Shown in pieces: positions 14,132-14,841 of a stretch of 14,841 bases of DNA. The DNA is from an uncultured Verrucomicrobia subdivision 3 bacterium (GTDB lineage: Bacteria > Verrucomicrobiota > Verrucomicrobiae > Limisphaerales > UBA11358). Positions within the stretch are counted from its first letter, which is position 1. Every line of letters starts with the position of its first letter. Under the pieces are notes generated by a model. It worked only from the letters and a program-made list of their open reading frames with translations, ran no database searches and had not been told where the DNA came from. The position numbers and the translations under genes were made by a program. The stretch lies in the NCBI GenBank assembly GCA_903847285.1, contig CAINDH010000265.1, positions 1-14,841 of the forward strand. Direction: 5' to 3'.

Positions 14132-14536
14132 TCACTCCGTAGCCATGCCCATTTTGGTGATATCGAGCTGGCGGAGGGTATCGAGGACGGCGACCATGAT
14201 CTGGTAGTCGGTGTCGTCCGCGCCTTTGACGACCACGCCGAGTTCCGGGTCGGCGGCTTTCATGGTGGCCAGTTTTTCTTTGAGCTGCGGTTGCGTGACC
14301 GGCTTTTGATCCAGCGTGATTTGTCCCTGCGCGTTCACCTCGATGCGCGTCGGTTCCACCTTCGGCTTGTCTTTCGGCGGCTGGCCGGATGGGAGATTGA
14401 TCTGCAGGTTGTTCATCAACTGTGGCGTGGTGATGATGAAAATCACCAGCAGCACGAACACGAGGTCCAGCAACGGCGTGATGTTCAACTCCGTCATCGT
14501 GCCGTGGCCGCGTTTGGATGTCTTCTTCAGGCTCAT
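14132..14536 (-). CDS. exbD: ExbD/TolR biopolymer transport protein
   Basis: A 134-residue subunit of the proton-driven ExbB-ExbD (TolQ-TolR) motor of the inner membrane, which energises TonB or TolA. A short basic cytoplasmic N-terminus (MSLKKTSKRG) precedes one transmembrane helix, TELNITPLLDLVFVLLVIF. It contains the essential proton-path aspartate D24, equivalent to D25 of E. coli ExbD. The periplasmic domain (about 45-134) ends in the usual pattern LGVVVKGADDTDYQIMVAVLDTLRQLDI. The ATG overlaps the stop of the upstream TonB-domain gene by four bases (ATGA), a sign of translational coupling. ExbD and TolR cannot be told apart with confidence from sequence alone. The ExbB/TolQ gene is not in the window and probably lies to the right. 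Confidence 0.95.
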   Translation of the reverse strand: MSLKKTSKRGHGTMTELNITPLLDLVFVLLVIFIITTPQLMNNLQINLPSGQPPKDKPKVEPTRIEVNAQGQITLDQKPVTQPQLKEKLATMKAADPELGVVVKGADDTDYQIMVAVLDTLRQLDITKMGMATE

Positions 14537-14841
14537 TGCAATACAGGTTCAGTCTCTTCCATGACGTCGAAGCGGATGGTCACGTTCGGCGGAAAGTTCG
14601 TCGGCGGTCGGCGGTCAATGTTCGATACAACTTTGAAAACATCTTTAACGGTCTGATCCCATTTGGCATCGCCGGAACCTTTCAGCCATTTCGGTGAACT
14701 GATGTTCCCTTGCTTGTCCACATTCACCGCGACTTCGGCGACGTAGTCGTTGTCCGGCAGATTCTCCGGACGGTTCCATTTCGAGCGCAAGGTGTATTCG
14801 ATGTAGCCCTTGTAAAGCTGCACGGGATCGTTCTCCGATAA
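14533..14841 (-). CDS. TonB/TolA C-terminal-domain protein, N-terminus beyond window
   Basis: Only the C-terminal part (about 102 residues) is inside the window: the frame stays open through base 14841, so the internal GTG at 14823 is not the start. The visible part fits a TonB/TolA-type periplasmic C-terminal domain: YKGYIEYTLRSKWNRP, VAEVAVNVDKQGNISSPKW and SGDAKWDQTVKDVFKVV, followed by a final strand NVTIRFDV. TolA and TonB link the inner-membrane motor to outer-membrane partners; the N-terminal anchor and any proline-rich linker would be upstream. Its stop overlaps the ExbD ATG by four bases. Whether it serves TonB-type transport or the Tol system cannot be decided here. Confidence 0.85.
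   Translation of the reverse strand, partial: LSENDPVQLYKGYIEYTLRSKWNRPENLPDNDYVAEVAVNVDKQGNISSPKWLKGSGDAKWDQTVKDVFKVVSNIDRRPPTNFPPNVTIRFDVMEETEPVLQ

Noticed and set aside
13453..14142. 229-codon plus-strand open frame
   Set aside because: Most of it is antisense to the lipoprotein gene, which has a signal peptide, lipobox and operon spacing; only the first part over the spacer is kept as a weak finding.

Overview
The window looks like chromosomal DNA from a Gram-negative member of the Verrucomicrobiota (PVC group). I infer this from a PEP-CTERM sorting-signal protein, TonB/ExbD energy-transduction genes, an LpxH-like lipid A hydrolase, lipoproteins with lipoboxes, starts with few Shine-Dalgarno sequences, many small palindromic intergenic repeats, and moderately high GC. 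No rRNA, tRNA, integrase, transposase or CRISPR array is visible, and the phylum is an inference from gene character, not from a marker match.

Layout. (1) Positions 2-1096 (+) hold the 3' part of tyrS, followed by a REP-like inverted repeat. (2) Positions 1215-3617 (-) form a two-gene unit: a NAPE-PLD-like metallo-beta-lactamase-fold hydrolase, then a polytopic membrane protein of possible GT-C type. (3) Positions 3803-4841 (+) hold a stand-alone CheY-like receiver followed by a SixA-type phosphohistidine phosphatase, plausibly parts of one phosphorelay. (4) Positions 5010-6855 (+) hold an LpxH-like calcineurin-fold phosphoesterase overlapping a GT-B glycosyltransferase of the MJ1255 type. 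The phosphoesterase frame runs about 200 nt into the glycosyltransferase, giving it a tail that looks non-native. (5) Positions 6856-7697 contain no convincing gene. They hold a mosaic of hairpins, a 14-unit, 21-nt tandem repeat with no indels, and a 23-nt direct repeat bracketing that array. (6) Positions 7698-9526 (+) hold a small lipoprotein gene and a GH1 glycosidase. (7) Positions 9649-12504 (+) encode a large fusion of a multi-pass GT-C/DUF2723-like membrane region and C-terminal TPRs. (8) Positions 12542-13345 (-) encode a PEP-CTERM secreted protein. (9) Positions 13612-14841 (-) are the end of a TonB/TolA C-terminal-domain gene, exbD/tolR and a lipoprotein, tightly packed as an operon entering from the right edge.

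The common theme is the cell envelope and surface glycans: LpxH-like hydrolase, glycosyltransferases, GT-C-like membrane proteins, a sorted exoprotein and a proton-driven envelope complex. The genes are mostly ordinary. The least explained part is the 840-nt repeat mosaic at 6856-7697, and the most testable gene-level oddity is the out-of-frame tail of the LpxH-like protein.
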